Notes: generated from the letters alone by a model not told the origin. A stretch of DNA of 64,000 nucleotides from Hwanghaeella sp964350445 (GCA_964350445.1 CAYGKA010000008.1:53958-117957), one strand, 5' to 3'; shown: positions 52,594 to 62,268, numbered from the stretch's first letter. Program-made: numbers and translations.

Positions 52594-54870
52594 TCAGCCT
52601 GCCGCTTGGTGTTGCTGCGCATCGACCACTGCCAACGCCGTCATATTGACGATGCCGCGCGCCGTGACCGAGTTCGTGAGCACATGAGCGGGCAAAGAAG
52701 ACCCAATCAGCATGGGCCCAACCGTCAATCCGTTCGCCAACTTCTTCAAGAGATTGTAGGCGATGTTCGCGGCGTCAATAGACGGCATGATCAGGATATT
52801 CGCTTCGCCGTCCAATTTGCTGTTGGGCAGCAGATATTCCCGCAGTGTGGGGTCGAGCGCGGTATCGCCGTGCATTTCCCCATCGGCCATCAGGTCCGGG
52901 TAATCGCGATGTAGAATGGCGACCGCATCGCGGACACGCTTCGCGCTATCCTGATCGGACGATCCGAAATTCGAATGCGACAGCAACGCGATCCGCGGTT
53001 CCACGCCGAAGCGTTTGGCTTCCTCTGACGCGAGGACCGCCATTTCAGCCAGTTCCGCGGCCGAGGGTTCCGGCGTGATATGGGTGTCGGCCAGGAAATA
53101 GACGCCCTTTTCCAGGATCATCATCGTCAATGCCGACATATCCAAGACACCGTCGCGCATGCCGATGATATCGCGCACATTCTTCACATGCGCACGATGC
53201 CGGCCAGTGACGCCGCAGAGCATCGCATCGGCCTCACCGCGTTTCAGCATCAAGGCACCGATGACCGTCGTATCCGTCCGTACGATGGTGCCGGCATTTC
53301 CCGTTGAAACGCCCTTTCGGCCCATCATGTCGTGATACATGGCGCGATAGTCATGGAAGCGGGGATCGTTCTCGGGATCGCACAATTCGAAGTCGCGGTC
53401 GACTTTCAAACGCAGGCCGAGTTTTTCGATCCGTCGGATCAAGACTTCACGACGCGCAACCAGGATCGGCCGTGCGATGCCGTCATCCACGACGATTTGA
53501 ACCGCACGCAACACGCGGTCGTCTTCCGCCTCGCAATAGACGACCCTTTTCGGATCCTCGATCGCTTGGTCGAAGACGGGCTTCATCACCGTCCCGGACC
53601 GGAACACGAACTCGCTCAACTGCTGACGGTATACGTCGAAATCTTCGATCGGCCGTGTCGCGACGCCACTGTCCATGGCCGCTTTCGCGATCGCCGGCGC
53701 AATCTCCAGCATCAACCGCGGATCGAAGGGCTTCGGGATCACCGAATCCCGCCCGAACCCGCCGGCCCCTTCACCATAGGCCTTGGCGACAACTTCAGAC
53801 ACTTCCTTGCGGGCAAGGGCCGCGATCGCCTTCACGCAGGCGATCTTCATCTCCTCGTTGATCGTCGTCGCACCGACATCGAGCGCACCGCGGAAGATGA
53901 ACGGGAAGCAGAGCACGTTGTTGACCTGGTTTGGGAAATCGGAACGGCCGGTGCAGATGATCGCATCCGGCCGGGCTTCCTTGGCCAGCGCCGGGTCGAT
54001 TTCCGGCGTCGGATTGGCGAGCGCCAGGATGACCGGCGACTCGCCCATTTTCTTCACCATTTCAGGCTTCAGCACCCCGGGACCGGACAAACCCAGGAAC
54101 ACGTCGGCCCCTTCGATGACCTGATCGAGTGTCCGAAGATCGGTCTTCTGGGCAAACGCGCCCTTGTACTTGTCCATTTCCTCGTTGCGGTCCAGATGGA
54201 CAACACCGTTGCGGTCGCAAACGAAAATGTTTTCCCGCTGCGCGCCCATGGAGAGCATCATGTTCAGGCAAGCCAACGCGGCCGCGCCGGCGCCGCTGCA
54301 GACGATCTTGATGTCCTTGAAAGACTTCCCGACGAGTTCCAGCGCATTGTAGACCGCCGCCGCCGCGATGATCGCCGTGCCATGCTGGTCGTCGTGGAAG
54401 ACGGGGATGTTCATCCGCTCGCGCAGGCGGCGCTCAATCTCGAAACATTCGGGCGCCTTGATGTCTTCCAGGTTGATGCCCCCGAAGGTCGGCTCCAGCG
54501 CTGCGACGATGTCGCAGAATTTGTCGATTTCGTATTCGTCGACTTCGATGTCGAAAACATCGACATTCGCGAATTTCTTGAACAGGACGGCCTTGCCTTC
54601 CATGACCGGCTTGGAGGCCAGCGGGCCGATATTGCCGAGGCCGAGCACCGCGGTTCCGTTGCTGATCACGCCCACCAGGTTCCCGCGCGCCGTAACGGTC
54701 GCCGCTTCCCGCGGGTCGTCAACGATCACCATGCAGGCCGCCGCCACGCCCGGAGAATAAGCCAAGCTTAAGTCGCGTTGGTTTGCCATCGGCTTGGTCG
54801 CGACGATGGCCAATTTACCGGCCGGCGCCATGCGATGGTAAATCAAGGCATGTTGGTCAAGATCTTCCAT
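52594..54870 (-). CDS. maeB: NADP-dependent malic enzyme (malic-PTA fusion)
   Basis: Oxidatively decarboxylates malate to pyruvate, feeding gluconeogenesis/NADPH supply. The N-terminal malic domain has DLSLAYSPGVAAAC and catalytic FHDDQHGTAII. An NAD(P)-binding Rossmann domain follows (VCSGAGAAALACL). The C-terminal phosphotransacetylase-like domain (about 430-758, DTTVIGALMLKRGEADAMLCG) is typically non-catalytic. The ATG at 54870 has AGGGGG upstream and gives 758 residues, the usual MaeB size. Confidence 0.95.
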   Translation of the reverse strand: MEDLDQHALIYHRMAPAGKLAIVATKPMANQRDLSLAYSPGVAAACMVIVDDPREAATVTARGNLVGVISNGTAVLGLGNIGPLASKPVMEGKAVLFKKFANVDVFDIEVDEYEIDKFCDIVAALEPTFGGINLEDIKAPECFEIERRLRERMNIPVFHDDQHGTAIIAAAAVYNALELVGKSFKDIKIVCSGAGAAALACLNMMLSMGAQRENIFVCDRNGVVHLDRNEEMDKYKGAFAQKTDLRTLDQVIEGADVFLGLSGPGVLKPEMVKKMGESPVILALANPTPEIDPALAKEARPDAIICTGRSDFPNQVNNVLCFPFIFRGALDVGATTINEEMKIACVKAIAALARKEVSEVVAKAYGEGAGGFGRDSVIPKPFDPRLMLEIAPAIAKAAMDSGVATRPIEDFDVYRQQLSEFVFRSGTVMKPVFDQAIEDPKRVVYCEAEDDRVLRAVQIVVDDGIARPILVARREVLIRRIEKLGLRLKVDRDFELCDPENDPRFHDYRAMYHDMMGRKGVSTGNAGTIVRTDTTVIGALMLKRGEADAMLCGVTGRHRAHVKNVRDIIGMRDGVLDMSALTMMILEKGVYFLADTHITPEPSAAELAEMAVLASEEAKRFGVEPRIALLSHSNFGSSDQDSAKRVRDAVAILHRDYPDLMADGEMHGDTALDPTLREYLLPNSKLDGEANILIMPSIDAANIAYNLLKKLANGLTVGPMLIGSSLPAHVLTNSVTARGIVNMTALAVVDAQQHQAAG

Positions 54871-55290
54871 GGTATTTCCCCCTGTGAGACCCCTTGTCGC
54901 GGTCCAGGTTTCCGATGTTCGTTTCGAACGTTTCCGCGATCCGAGGTACCGAACCACGTTTATCTTTTGCCGGTCTTCCGTCCAGCCATAAGATTTTGAC
55001 TGTAAATCAGAAAAAACAAAAGAGCGGTATACGGTTATTAACGGTTCAATGAGTCCAAAAGCCAGAAAACCCTAGTAAAACCGCAGTCCGGATTTTCCAT
55101 TGGTTAATATTTTTACAGGCGTTTTAGACAACCTTTTTGCAACAATTCTTCCGTAGAATTCGCATTCATAGCATTACTCTGCCGCGGCTTCGGTCGCAGT
55201 GAAATTTGCGGGTGGGGCAGTCGGTGGACACGCCGAAGAGTTTTACAGGCCTCGCAGAACGGTTTCGGGCAGGATCAATTTAGCAGCATC
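54871..55290. other. Divergent intergenic region between maeB and the type I secretion genes
   Basis: 420 bases with an AT-rich core (about 54990-55170), probably containing both promoters. A 10-base direct repeat TTTTACAGGC occurs at 55111 and 55241, and two TTAA half-sites are present without correct CtrA spacing. No gene is supported. Confidence 0.55.
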
Positions 55291-57177
55291 ATGACACATC
55301 AATCGAACCAATCCGGCCGCATCGGCAACCTGAAGCGCGCTATGGCAAGGGTCAAAGGCGCATTCATCATTGTCGCCCTGGTCAGCGCGGGCATCAACCT
55401 CTCCATGCTGGCCGCGCCAGTCTATATGACACAGGTTTACGATCGCGTCCTTTCCACACGGAACATGGACACGCTGGTCCTGCTGACCCTGATCGTCGGC
55501 AGCGCCGTTCTGGTGATGGCCATCCTGGAAGCCTTGCGCAAATTCATGCTGGCCCGCGTCGGATCCTGGCTCGACCGTGAAATGACGGCAGATGCCCTCG
55601 CCAGCGGTGTAACCGCCGCGCTTCAGGGCAAGGGCGCCAGCATCCAGCCGCTGCGCGACCTGGCATCGGTCCGTGGGTATCTGAGCGGCAGCGGCGTCAC
55701 GCCGCTTTTCGACATACCTTTCACGCCGGTCTTCATGGTTCTCGTTTTCTTCATCCACCCGATGCTCGGAATTACCGCGATGATCGGCGGCGGCATCCTG
55801 CTGCTGATCGGCATCCTGAATGAGGCAGGCACCCGCCGACTGACACAGGAAGCAAACGCGCAGCAAATCCAAACCATGGGATTGGCCGATGCCGCCGTTC
55901 GCAACGCCGATGTGGTCGCGGCCATGGGAATGGGCGCCGTCGTCTCGAACCGTCTCTGCGGCGCCTTCAGCGACGCGACTCAGTTGAACGAGCAAAGTTC
56001 AGACCGCGGCGGCATCTTTTCCGCCGCCGCCAAAGGTATCCGTATGGGACTGCAGATCGCCATGCTCGCCGTCGGCGCTGTCCTGGTCCTGGGTCAGGAA
56101 ATCTCCCCCGGCGTCATGATCGCCTCCTCCGTCCTGATGTCCCGTGCATTGGCCCCGATCGAACAATCGGTGCAGGGATGGAAATCACTGGTCGGGGTGC
56201 GCGGCGCTTATGCCCGCCTGAAAGAGGCTCTGGCCAACGCCGCGCCCGCAATGCCGGGGATGACCCTGCCGCGCCCGGAAGGCCGCCTCGACGTTGAAGG
56301 TGTCACCTTCCAGCCGGAAAGCGCGCATGCGCCGATCCTGAACGATGTGAGTTTCGCGCTGGAGCCCGGCGAAGCAGTCGCGCTGATCGGCCCGACCGGG
56401 TCCGGCAAGTCGACCCTCGCCCGTTTGCTGGTCGGCAGCGCCCAACCCAACAAGGGCAGCGTCCGCCTCGATGCCGCGGATGTCGCCGATTGGGACCCGA
56501 ACGACAGAGGCCGCCATTTCGGTTATTTGCCGCAGGATATCGAGCTTTTCCCCGGCACGGTGAAGGAAAACATCGCCCGCATGCAGGAGGCGACGGATGT
56601 GGAAATCATCGAAGCCGCTCAGCTGGCCGATGTCCATGAGATGATCCTGCGCCTGCCGAACGGCTACGACACGATGGTGGGCCCGGGCGGTCTGGCCTTG
56701 TCGGGCGGGCAACGTCAGCGCATCGCACTTGCCCGCGCCGTCTTCCGAAACCCGCGCTTCCTTGTCCTGGACGAACCGAATTCGAACCTCGACCAGCGCG
56801 GCGACCAAGCGCTCAGCAATGCGATCGCGAAGCTTAAGGAAGCAGGCTCAACCGTCGTTCTGATCGCACATCGGATGAACATCCTGTCCGAAATGGACAA
56901 GATACTGGTTCTGAAAGACGGCGCCGTGCAGAAATTCGGCCCGCGCGGCGAAGTGCTGGCCGCCCTGCGCGCGCCGGCGGCCAATCCCGCCACCGCGCAG
57001 GACAGCCGCAAACCGACCGTCACCCGCACGATTCGCCCGCAGATCGCCGCCAATTCGGCCAATGCTGCAGGGGTAGCCGCAACTAACGGCGCTCCGTCCA
57101 CCGCTGCGGGGCCGCGCCCGGTCCGCCGTGCCAACCTAATCGCCAAGCGCCGCGCCCAGCTGGCCGCCGCGGAGTAA
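55291..57177 (+). CDS. Type I secretion ABC permease/ATPase (PrtD-like)
   Basis: The inner-membrane exporter of a type I secretion system. Six hydrophobic segments (about 25-290) lead to an ABC ATPase domain. Walker A is GPTGSGKSTLARLL (about 367-380), the Q-loop is YLPQDIELFPGT, the signature is LSGGQRQRIALARA, and Walker B is FLVLDEPNSNLD. No C39 peptidase domain precedes the permease, so it is PrtD/HlyB-like rather than a bacteriocin exporter. A Pro/Ala-rich tail of about 60 residues is unusual. The next gene is the adaptor, 5 bases on. Confidence 0.93.
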   Translation: MTHQSNQSGRIGNLKRAMARVKGAFIIVALVSAGINLSMLAAPVYMTQVYDRVLSTRNMDTLVLLTLIVGSAVLVMAILEALRKFMLARVGSWLDREMTADALASGVTAALQGKGASIQPLRDLASVRGYLSGSGVTPLFDIPFTPVFMVLVFFIHPMLGITAMIGGGILLLIGILNEAGTRRLTQEANAQQIQTMGLADAAVRNADVVAAMGMGAVVSNRLCGAFSDATQLNEQSSDRGGIFSAAAKGIRMGLQIAMLAVGAVLVLGQEISPGVMIASSVLMSRALAPIEQSVQGWKSLVGVRGAYARLKEALANAAPAMPGMTLPRPEGRLDVEGVTFQPESAHAPILNDVSFALEPGEAVALIGPTGSGKSTLARLLVGSAQPNKGSVRLDAADVADWDPNDRGRHFGYLPQDIELFPGTVKENIARMQEATDVEIIEAAQLADVHEMILRLPNGYDTMVGPGGLALSGGQRQRIALARAVFRNPRFLVLDEPNSNLDQRGDQALSNAIAKLKEAGSTVVLIAHRMNILSEMDKILVLKDGAVQKFGPRGEVLAALRAPAANPATAQDSRKPTVTRTIRPQIAANSANAAGVAATNGAPSTAAGPRPVRRANLIAKRRAQLAAAE

Positions 57178-57182
57178 CCGAT

Positions 57183-58553
57183 ATGAGCAGACAGAGCGTC
57201 TTGACCAGCCAGACCGAAGCACCGAGCAATGCGGCGCGCCGAACCACCGGCGCCGCCGCCCCCCTCAATTCGATGCGGCTAGGTCCCTATATCTTTCTCA
57301 GCCTTTTGGTCGTGGGCGCGTTTTTCGGCGGGTTGGCCGCCTGGTCGGTCCTCGCCCCGCTGCAAAGCGCCACGATCGCGACGGGATCCATCACCGTCGA
57401 CGGCAACCGCAAGAGCGTTCAGCATCTGGAAGGCGGCATTATCAAACAGATCGCCGTCCGCGACGGCAGCATCGTCAAGGCGGGCGATACGCTTATCGCC
57501 TTGGACGACACCCGCACCCGCGCAGAGCGCGACGCGGTCCGCGGCCAATTGGCCGCGCTTGTCGCGGAATCCGCCCGCCTTCTGGCGGAGCGTGATGGCG
57601 GCGATGCCATCGCCGTCCCCGCGGAGCTGGCCGGCTTCGTCGCGAACGACGCCGAAATGATCCTGCTGATGGAAAGCCAAAGACGGATTTTCGAAACGCG
57701 AACGCGTCTTCTGACGACGCAGGAACAGATCACCGCGGAAAAGACCAACCAGCTGGAAGCGGAGATCGGCGGCCTCTATGGCGAAATCAAGGCACAGGAC
57801 GACCAGTTGAAGCTGATCCGCGAAGAGGCCAAGGACGTCCAGATTCTTTTGGAAAAGGGTTATGCACGGAAGCCGCGGTTGCTTTCCCTGCAACGGGAAG
57901 CCGCCAATATCGATGGGCGCCGCGCCCAGAACCTTTCCAAGGTCGCCAGCCTGAAGAAAGCGATCAGCGAAGCGGAATACAATCTGGTCGACACCCGCAC
58001 GCGGATGTTGAATGAAGTCGTCAGCCGCATTCAGGAAACGGATACACAGACCGCCAAATTGCGGGAAAGCCTGCGCGAGGCCGAGGACAAATTGGCGCGC
58101 AGCGTGGTCCGCGCACCTGTCGGCGGCATCGTGGTCGACCTGGCCGTCTTCACCGATGGCGGCGTCATCTCCGCCGGCGACACGCTGATGGACATCGTTC
58201 CGGCCGGCGAGAAACTGGTCGTCGACGCCCGCGTTCCGGTCAACGACGTCGAAAACGTGAAGCCGGGCCTGAAAGCGGAAATCCGGCTCTCCGGCTTCCG
58301 GCAGGATGAAGTGCCGGTGATCTACGGCACGGTCGAGACGGTTTCCGCTGACAGCAAGCAGGATGAACGCACAGGCGAATCCTACTATTCGGCCCGCGTC
58401 TCCTTCGGTTCCCTGGCGGCCCTCCCGGCCGACAAGCAGTTGCAGCCCGGCATGCCGGCGGAAGCGCTGATCCTGACCGGCGAGCGCAGTGTAATTTCCT
58501 ATCTGATCGAGCCGCTGACCCGCAGCTTCTCCCGCGCCATGCGGGAAGGCTGA
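57183..58553 (+). CDS. Type I secretion periplasmic adaptor (HlyD family)
   Basis: Membrane-fusion protein that links the ABC exporter to an outer-membrane channel. One N-terminal membrane segment (about 37-60) precedes a lipoyl-like part (SVQHLEGGIIKQIAVRDGSIVKAGDTLIALDD). A long coiled-coil hairpin follows (about 100-300), then the second lipoyl half (VRAPVGGIVVDLAVFTDGGVISAGDTLMDIVP) and a terminal beta domain. Length 456 matches the PrtE group. No outer-membrane TolC gene or secreted substrate is adjacent. Confidence 0.93.
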   Translation: MSRQSVLTSQTEAPSNAARRTTGAAAPLNSMRLGPYIFLSLLVVGAFFGGLAAWSVLAPLQSATIATGSITVDGNRKSVQHLEGGIIKQIAVRDGSIVKAGDTLIALDDTRTRAERDAVRGQLAALVAESARLLAERDGGDAIAVPAELAGFVANDAEMILLMESQRRIFETRTRLLTTQEQITAEKTNQLEAEIGGLYGEIKAQDDQLKLIREEAKDVQILLEKGYARKPRLLSLQREAANIDGRRAQNLSKVASLKKAISEAEYNLVDTRTRMLNEVVSRIQETDTQTAKLRESLREAEDKLARSVVRAPVGGIVVDLAVFTDGGVISAGDTLMDIVPAGEKLVVDARVPVNDVENVKPGLKAEIRLSGFRQDEVPVIYGTVETVSADSKQDERTGESYYSARVSFGSLAALPADKQLQPGMPAEALILTGERSVISYLIEPLTRSFSRAMREG

Positions 58554-58565
58554 TTGCGGGAAGGA

Positions 58566-59963
58566 TCAATCAGGCCAAACAGGCATATGTGTCCCGGCCG
58601 GAACGGCCGGCAGGTCCCAGCGGGGCGGCGTCACCGACAGGTGCGCTGCATGGGTCACGTGAGTGAGCTTCCCGAAACCTGAGTCCGACACCGTCAAGAA
58701 GGGGTGGATATGCTCCGATGCGGGTTCCGGGCAGGCGAGCCCGTCCTGTAGACGGCCGAGGTCCCGCAGCCATTGGCCGGTGCGCGCCAGCGACACTTTC
58801 ACATGCCAACTGCCGCCTTCCCGGGCGCGGCGCATCAGTGCCGCCATCGCGCCGAAGGCAATGAAGTATCCTGAGGCATGATCCAAAGCCTGGCAGGGCA
58901 AAGCCTTCGGCTGGTCCGATCCGGCCGCCTCCGCTTCCGCCGCATTGATCCCCGTGGCCGTTTGCACCAAGGAATCGAAACCGCGTTTGCCGCCCCAGGG
59001 CCCTTCATCGCCATAGGCGGAGAGGGAGACGTGGACAATGCCGGGACGTTGGCGTGCGGTCTGTTCCGGCCCGAATCCGCGCGCAGAAAGACCACCCGGC
59101 CGGTATCCCTCAATGAAGACATCCGCCCCGTCCAGCAGACGTTCCAGGCCCGCCTTGCCGGCGGTCGTGTCCAGATCCAGATGCGCCGACAATTTGCCAC
59201 GTCCGGTTTCCATCACCAGGATCGGCACGACCGGCAGATTGGGGGAGCCGATCCGCATCACCGTCGCGCCATGAGCGGCAAGCGCCCGTCCGCCTGTAGG
59301 GCCGGCGATGATCCGCGTCAGGTCCAAGACTTTCAGGCCCGATAGCGGCCTGTCGCCGGCGGCGGCCGACGGCAGGGGTATCGGGTCGGCCTCGCCGATC
59401 TTCTCGATTGAGATCACCGGCTGGCGCGCCAGGACGGCCGCATGCGGATGGGCGGCCCATTCCGCAGGAGTGCGCATCATGGCGACCACCATGCTGTCGG
59501 CCGTCGCCTCGGTCTCGAAGTCTTCCGCCTTCCACAGCTTCAGGGCGGCGGCCACCGCGTCGCGGTCGTTCGCGCAACCCAGAATTTTCAGAACGCCGTC
59601 CCGGTGATGCGCAAAATTCGTATGGATCCGCACCCAGCGCCCGTCGCCGCATTGATAGACGCCCGCGATCGGGTCCCAAAGTTCCGGCGCGTCACCGCCG
59701 TCAATTCGCAGCAGACGCTCGCTTCGAAACTCCAAGGCAGCGTGCAGCATATCGACCGAGACGGCCTGTTCCCGGCCGCTCCGCAACCGGTCGATCTCGC
59801 TCACCGCCAGGCCGGTCAGCGCAATCGCACTCTGCGCCGCCGTACCGACGCGAAAGGACGACGGCAAGACCGGTTCCTCACCGGTCAGTCGCACCCGGTC
59901 CAACGCTCCGGAAGGCAGCCCCGCTGCCTGCCATAGCGCCTGCATGGTTTCAGTCGTGTTCAT
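58566..59963 (-). CDS. CaiB/BaiF-type (family III) CoA-transferase, apparently permuted
   Basis: A 465-residue CoA-transferase. The recognisable CaiB core is in the C-terminal part. GLKVLDLTRIIAGPTGGRALAAHGATVMRI begins near residue 205, then VFIEGYRPGGLSARGFGPEQ and RGFDSLVQTATGI (with the catalytic Asp). The first 200 residues resemble the middle/C-terminal part of usual family members (DGRWVRIHTNFAHHRDGVL), so the order looks swapped. Substrate acids are unknown. It converges on the HlyD gene with 12 bases between. Confidence 0.85.
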   Translation of the reverse strand: MNTTETMQALWQAAGLPSGALDRVRLTGEEPVLPSSFRVGTAAQSAIALTGLAVSEIDRLRSGREQAVSVDMLHAALEFRSERLLRIDGGDAPELWDPIAGVYQCGDGRWVRIHTNFAHHRDGVLKILGCANDRDAVAAALKLWKAEDFETEATADSMVVAMMRTPAEWAAHPHAAVLARQPVISIEKIGEADPIPLPSAAAGDRPLSGLKVLDLTRIIAGPTGGRALAAHGATVMRIGSPNLPVVPILVMETGRGKLSAHLDLDTTAGKAGLERLLDGADVFIEGYRPGGLSARGFGPEQTARQRPGIVHVSLSAYGDEGPWGGKRGFDSLVQTATGINAAEAEAAGSDQPKALPCQALDHASGYFIAFGAMAALMRRAREGGSWHVKVSLARTGQWLRDLGRLQDGLACPEPASEHIHPFLTVSDSGFGKLTHVTHAAHLSVTPPRWDLPAVPAGTHMPVWPD

Positions 59964-60036
59964 GAAAAAGATTTTGCACGCCGAACGGAGGCATTCAAGC
60001 TATGCGAGTATCGAGGTACGGCGATGGAAAAATCGC

Positions 60037-61011
60037 CTAATCTGCTGCGGAAACGAAAATTTCGTACGGGCGCACCACACGGAAACCAACGCTGGCACTT
60101 TGTGTCCAGAACCGATGAGTACCCCTTTCCGATGTCCTCAACAGTTGAGCAGGATAGTTCCATGCCCCTCCACGGTGTGAACGACGGGTACACAGAGCCT
60201 TTTCGTCACTCTCTATAACTGTGGCCGGGTTGTAAGGATCATTCTTTACATAGCAATCGGTCGTCCATTCTGAGACATTGCCGATCATGTCGTAGAGTCC
60301 GAAAAGGTTAGGCGGAAAACTGCCGACAGGTGCAGGATACTCATACCCATCGAAACACACTGTCGGCGGATCGTTCTTGCCGGGCCGAAATCCTGGCGGA
60401 CCGACATTACCGTACTTGCAAAGCAAGGAATAGTCGGGGTCATCGCCATACCAGAAACGCGTGTCGGTGCCGGATCGGGCGGCGAACTCCCATTCGATTT
60501 CAGTAGGCAGACGGTATGGCTGATTGGTTTTTTCCCGAAGCCACGTCAAATACGCGACGACATCCGACCAAGTCAGGCAAACCACTGGCTGGCGGGCTTC
60601 CGTCGGGTAACCTGGCGAACCCCACCAGCGCCCTACCCGATACGTGCGGGTCCCGTGTTCCTCTGTGCGGCACTTTCTTGGAGTCTGGTGATTGGCTGCA
60701 AACACAAAGGCGGCATATTCCGCATTGGTCACCTCGAACATACCAACAGCAAGCGGTGTCGATACTTTCCGGATATAGGCGGGGCCCTCGTCAATATAGG
60801 CGTCCGGATCGCCTTCCGTGGCACCTATGCGCACGCTGCCGATCGGCAGCACGATCATTTTGGGGCACACATCGCAATCCTTGAAGATGGTGCCCGGTTC
60901 CGCGGCAGCCTGCGCCCAAGGCAGAAAGATAACGAAGATTGTCAGACAAAGGAGCCTGAGCACAGCCGGCATAGCGCCGCAATGCGTTCGAGAAACGCCC
61001 TGCCGCCGCAT
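60037..61011 (-). CDS. Secreted SUMF1-fold protein, second tandem copy
   Basis: A 324-residue protein with a signal segment (LLCLTIFVIFLPWAQA) then FKDCDVCPKMIVLPIGSVRIG. A SUMF1/FGE-fold domain follows (FEVTNAEYAAFV, PVVCLTWSDVVAYLTWL, YRLPTEIEWEFAARSG, FGLYDMIGNVSEWTTDCY, GFRVVRPYEI). The two catalytic Cys of formylglycine-generating enzymes are absent in the RGGAWNYPAQLLRTSERG region, so sulfatase activation is unlikely. It starts within the stop of the upstream paralogue (TGATG), implying coupled translation. Confidence 0.85.
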   Translation of the reverse strand: MRRQGVSRTHCGAMPAVLRLLCLTIFVIFLPWAQAAAEPGTIFKDCDVCPKMIVLPIGSVRIGATEGDPDAYIDEGPAYIRKVSTPLAVGMFEVTNAEYAAFVFAANHQTPRKCRTEEHGTRTYRVGRWWGSPGYPTEARQPVVCLTWSDVVAYLTWLREKTNQPYRLPTEIEWEFAARSGTDTRFWYGDDPDYSLLCKYGNVGPPGFRPGKNDPPTVCFDGYEYPAPVGSFPPNLFGLYDMIGNVSEWTTDCYVKNDPYNPATVIESDEKALCTRRSHRGGAWNYPAQLLRTSERGTHRFWTQSASVGFRVVRPYEIFVSAAD

Positions 61012-61937
61012 CAATCCAGCACCGACACGAAGACTTCGTATGGACGAACCACACGGAAGCCGACATCCGCGTTCTGCGTAAAGAAGCGGTGCGTGCCTCG
61101 GTTCGCAGTGCGCGCATAAGGCCCGGTGTAATACCATGAAGCACCACGCAGGGTCCTACGCGTGCACGGCGCCGCTTCATCCCGCTCAACTATCGTTTTC
61201 GGATTGTAGGGATCGTCTTTGATGTAACAGTCTGTCGTCCATTCGGTGACATTGCCATCCATGTCGTGCAGTCCAAAGGGATTCGGCGGAAATTGGCCGA
61301 CCGGGGCTGTTTCATCAAACCCGTCGAAACACGCCGCTGCCGACCCATTTTGGCTGGAGCGCGGCTGGCTCGCGTGCGTGTTGCCGAACTTGCACAAAAG
61401 GGAATAATCGACGTCATCACCGAACCAGAACCGGGTTTTGCTGCCCGCTCTTGCAGCATACTCCCATTCCACTTCGGTCGGCAGTCGATACGGCTGATTG
61501 GTTTTCTCCCGCAGCCAAGTCAAGTAGGCGACGACATCCGCCCAGTCGAGGCAAACCACGGGATGCCGAGGATCCGTCGAGTACCCTGGGGACCCCCACC
61601 ATCGCCCTTGGCGGAATGCCCATCGACCGTTCTCCATCGTGCGACAAAGACGTTTCGTCTGGTGGTTTGTTTCCAGTACGAACGACGCGTATTCGGCGTT
61701 CGTAACTTCATACGTACCAAAGGCAAGCGGGCTGGAAACCTTCCGGACAAAAGCCGGCCCTTCATCCTCCTGAACGTCTTGGTCACCCGGCGTCGCGCCG
61801 ATGCGCGCACTACCGGTCGGAATCACGGTCATTTCGGGGCAGACGTCACAGTCCTTGAAGGTTTTGCCGGGCTGCGAATATGCCGGGAAAACCGCCAGCA
61901 GGAAGAGGACCGCCGACGCGCTGAAAAGTCTGACCAT
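61011..61937 (-). CDS. Secreted SUMF1-fold protein, first tandem copy
   Basis: A 308-residue exported protein closely related to the downstream copy. The signal peptide is MVRLFSASAVLFLLAVFPAYSQ (last residues of the cleavage region AYSQ), followed by FKDCDVCPEMTVIPTGSARIG. The SUMF1 domain has YEVTNAEYASFVLETNHQT, LPTEVEWEYAARAG and FGLHDMDGNVTEWTTDCY. The FGE active Cys pair is replaced (RGASWYYTGPYARTANRG). The ATG at 61937 is chosen because it begins the signal peptide. It is probably a non-catalytic or differently acting periplasmic member of the fold. Confidence 0.86.
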   Translation of the reverse strand: MVRLFSASAVLFLLAVFPAYSQPGKTFKDCDVCPEMTVIPTGSARIGATPGDQDVQEDEGPAFVRKVSSPLAFGTYEVTNAEYASFVLETNHQTKRLCRTMENGRWAFRQGRWWGSPGYSTDPRHPVVCLDWADVVAYLTWLREKTNQPYRLPTEVEWEYAARAGSKTRFWFGDDVDYSLLCKFGNTHASQPRSSQNGSAAACFDGFDETAPVGQFPPNPFGLHDMDGNVTEWTTDCYIKDDPYNPKTIVERDEAAPCTRRTLRGASWYYTGPYARTANRGTHRFFTQNADVGFRVVRPYEVFVSVLD

Positions 61938-62181
61938 AACCACTGCCACCGAAGAACCGTTTGCCGCACGAATACCACACGACCGTTTACAGCCTGAAAT
62001 TGCCAAGGGCCAGACCAAACAAGGTCTTGAACGCGCAGGATGTCGCGACAACAAGCGGGACGGACAAGCGGCAATGCGCGCTTTCAGGCGTCTCAAATCC
62101 GGACGCACGCGCGAGGCTACAACCAACGCCCGACATTCACCGAGCAATGGTTTTCAATATTTTTTGGGATATGAAAAGAAA

Positions 62182-62268
62182 TGGTGCGGTCGAGAAGACT
62201 CGAACTTCCACTCCGGTTAAGGAACAGCGACCTCAACGCTGCGCGTCTACCAATTCCGCCACGACCGC
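62182..62268 (-). tRNA. tRNA-Leu (GAG)
   Basis: An 87-base class II tRNA read on the minus strand, with CCA encoded. The acceptor stem pairs GCGGTCG with CGACCGC. The D-arm has GGAATTGGTAGACG, and the anticodon stem-loop is CAGCG-TTGAGGT-CGCTG giving anticodon GAG. A long variable arm (TTCCTTAACCGGAGTGG region) and T-arm GTTCGAGTC are typical of leucine tRNA. No integrase gene or duplicated 3' end lies nearby. Confidence 0.95.

Noticed and set aside
53332..54771. Long open frame opposite maeB
   Set aside because: Shadow of the malic enzyme; His/Arg/Asp-rich composition typical of reversed GC-rich codons.
55036..55060. CtrA box upstream of the type I secretion genes
   Set aside because: TTAACGGTTCAATGA has only one TTAA half; the second half fails.
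55111..55250. 10-base direct repeat TTTTACAGGC
   Set aside because: Two copies 130 bases apart in an AT-rich gap can arise by chance; no further similarity around them.
62182..62268. tRNA-Leu as an integration site for an island holding the SUMF1 genes
   Set aside because: No integrase, no duplicated tRNA 3' end and no composition shift were seen.
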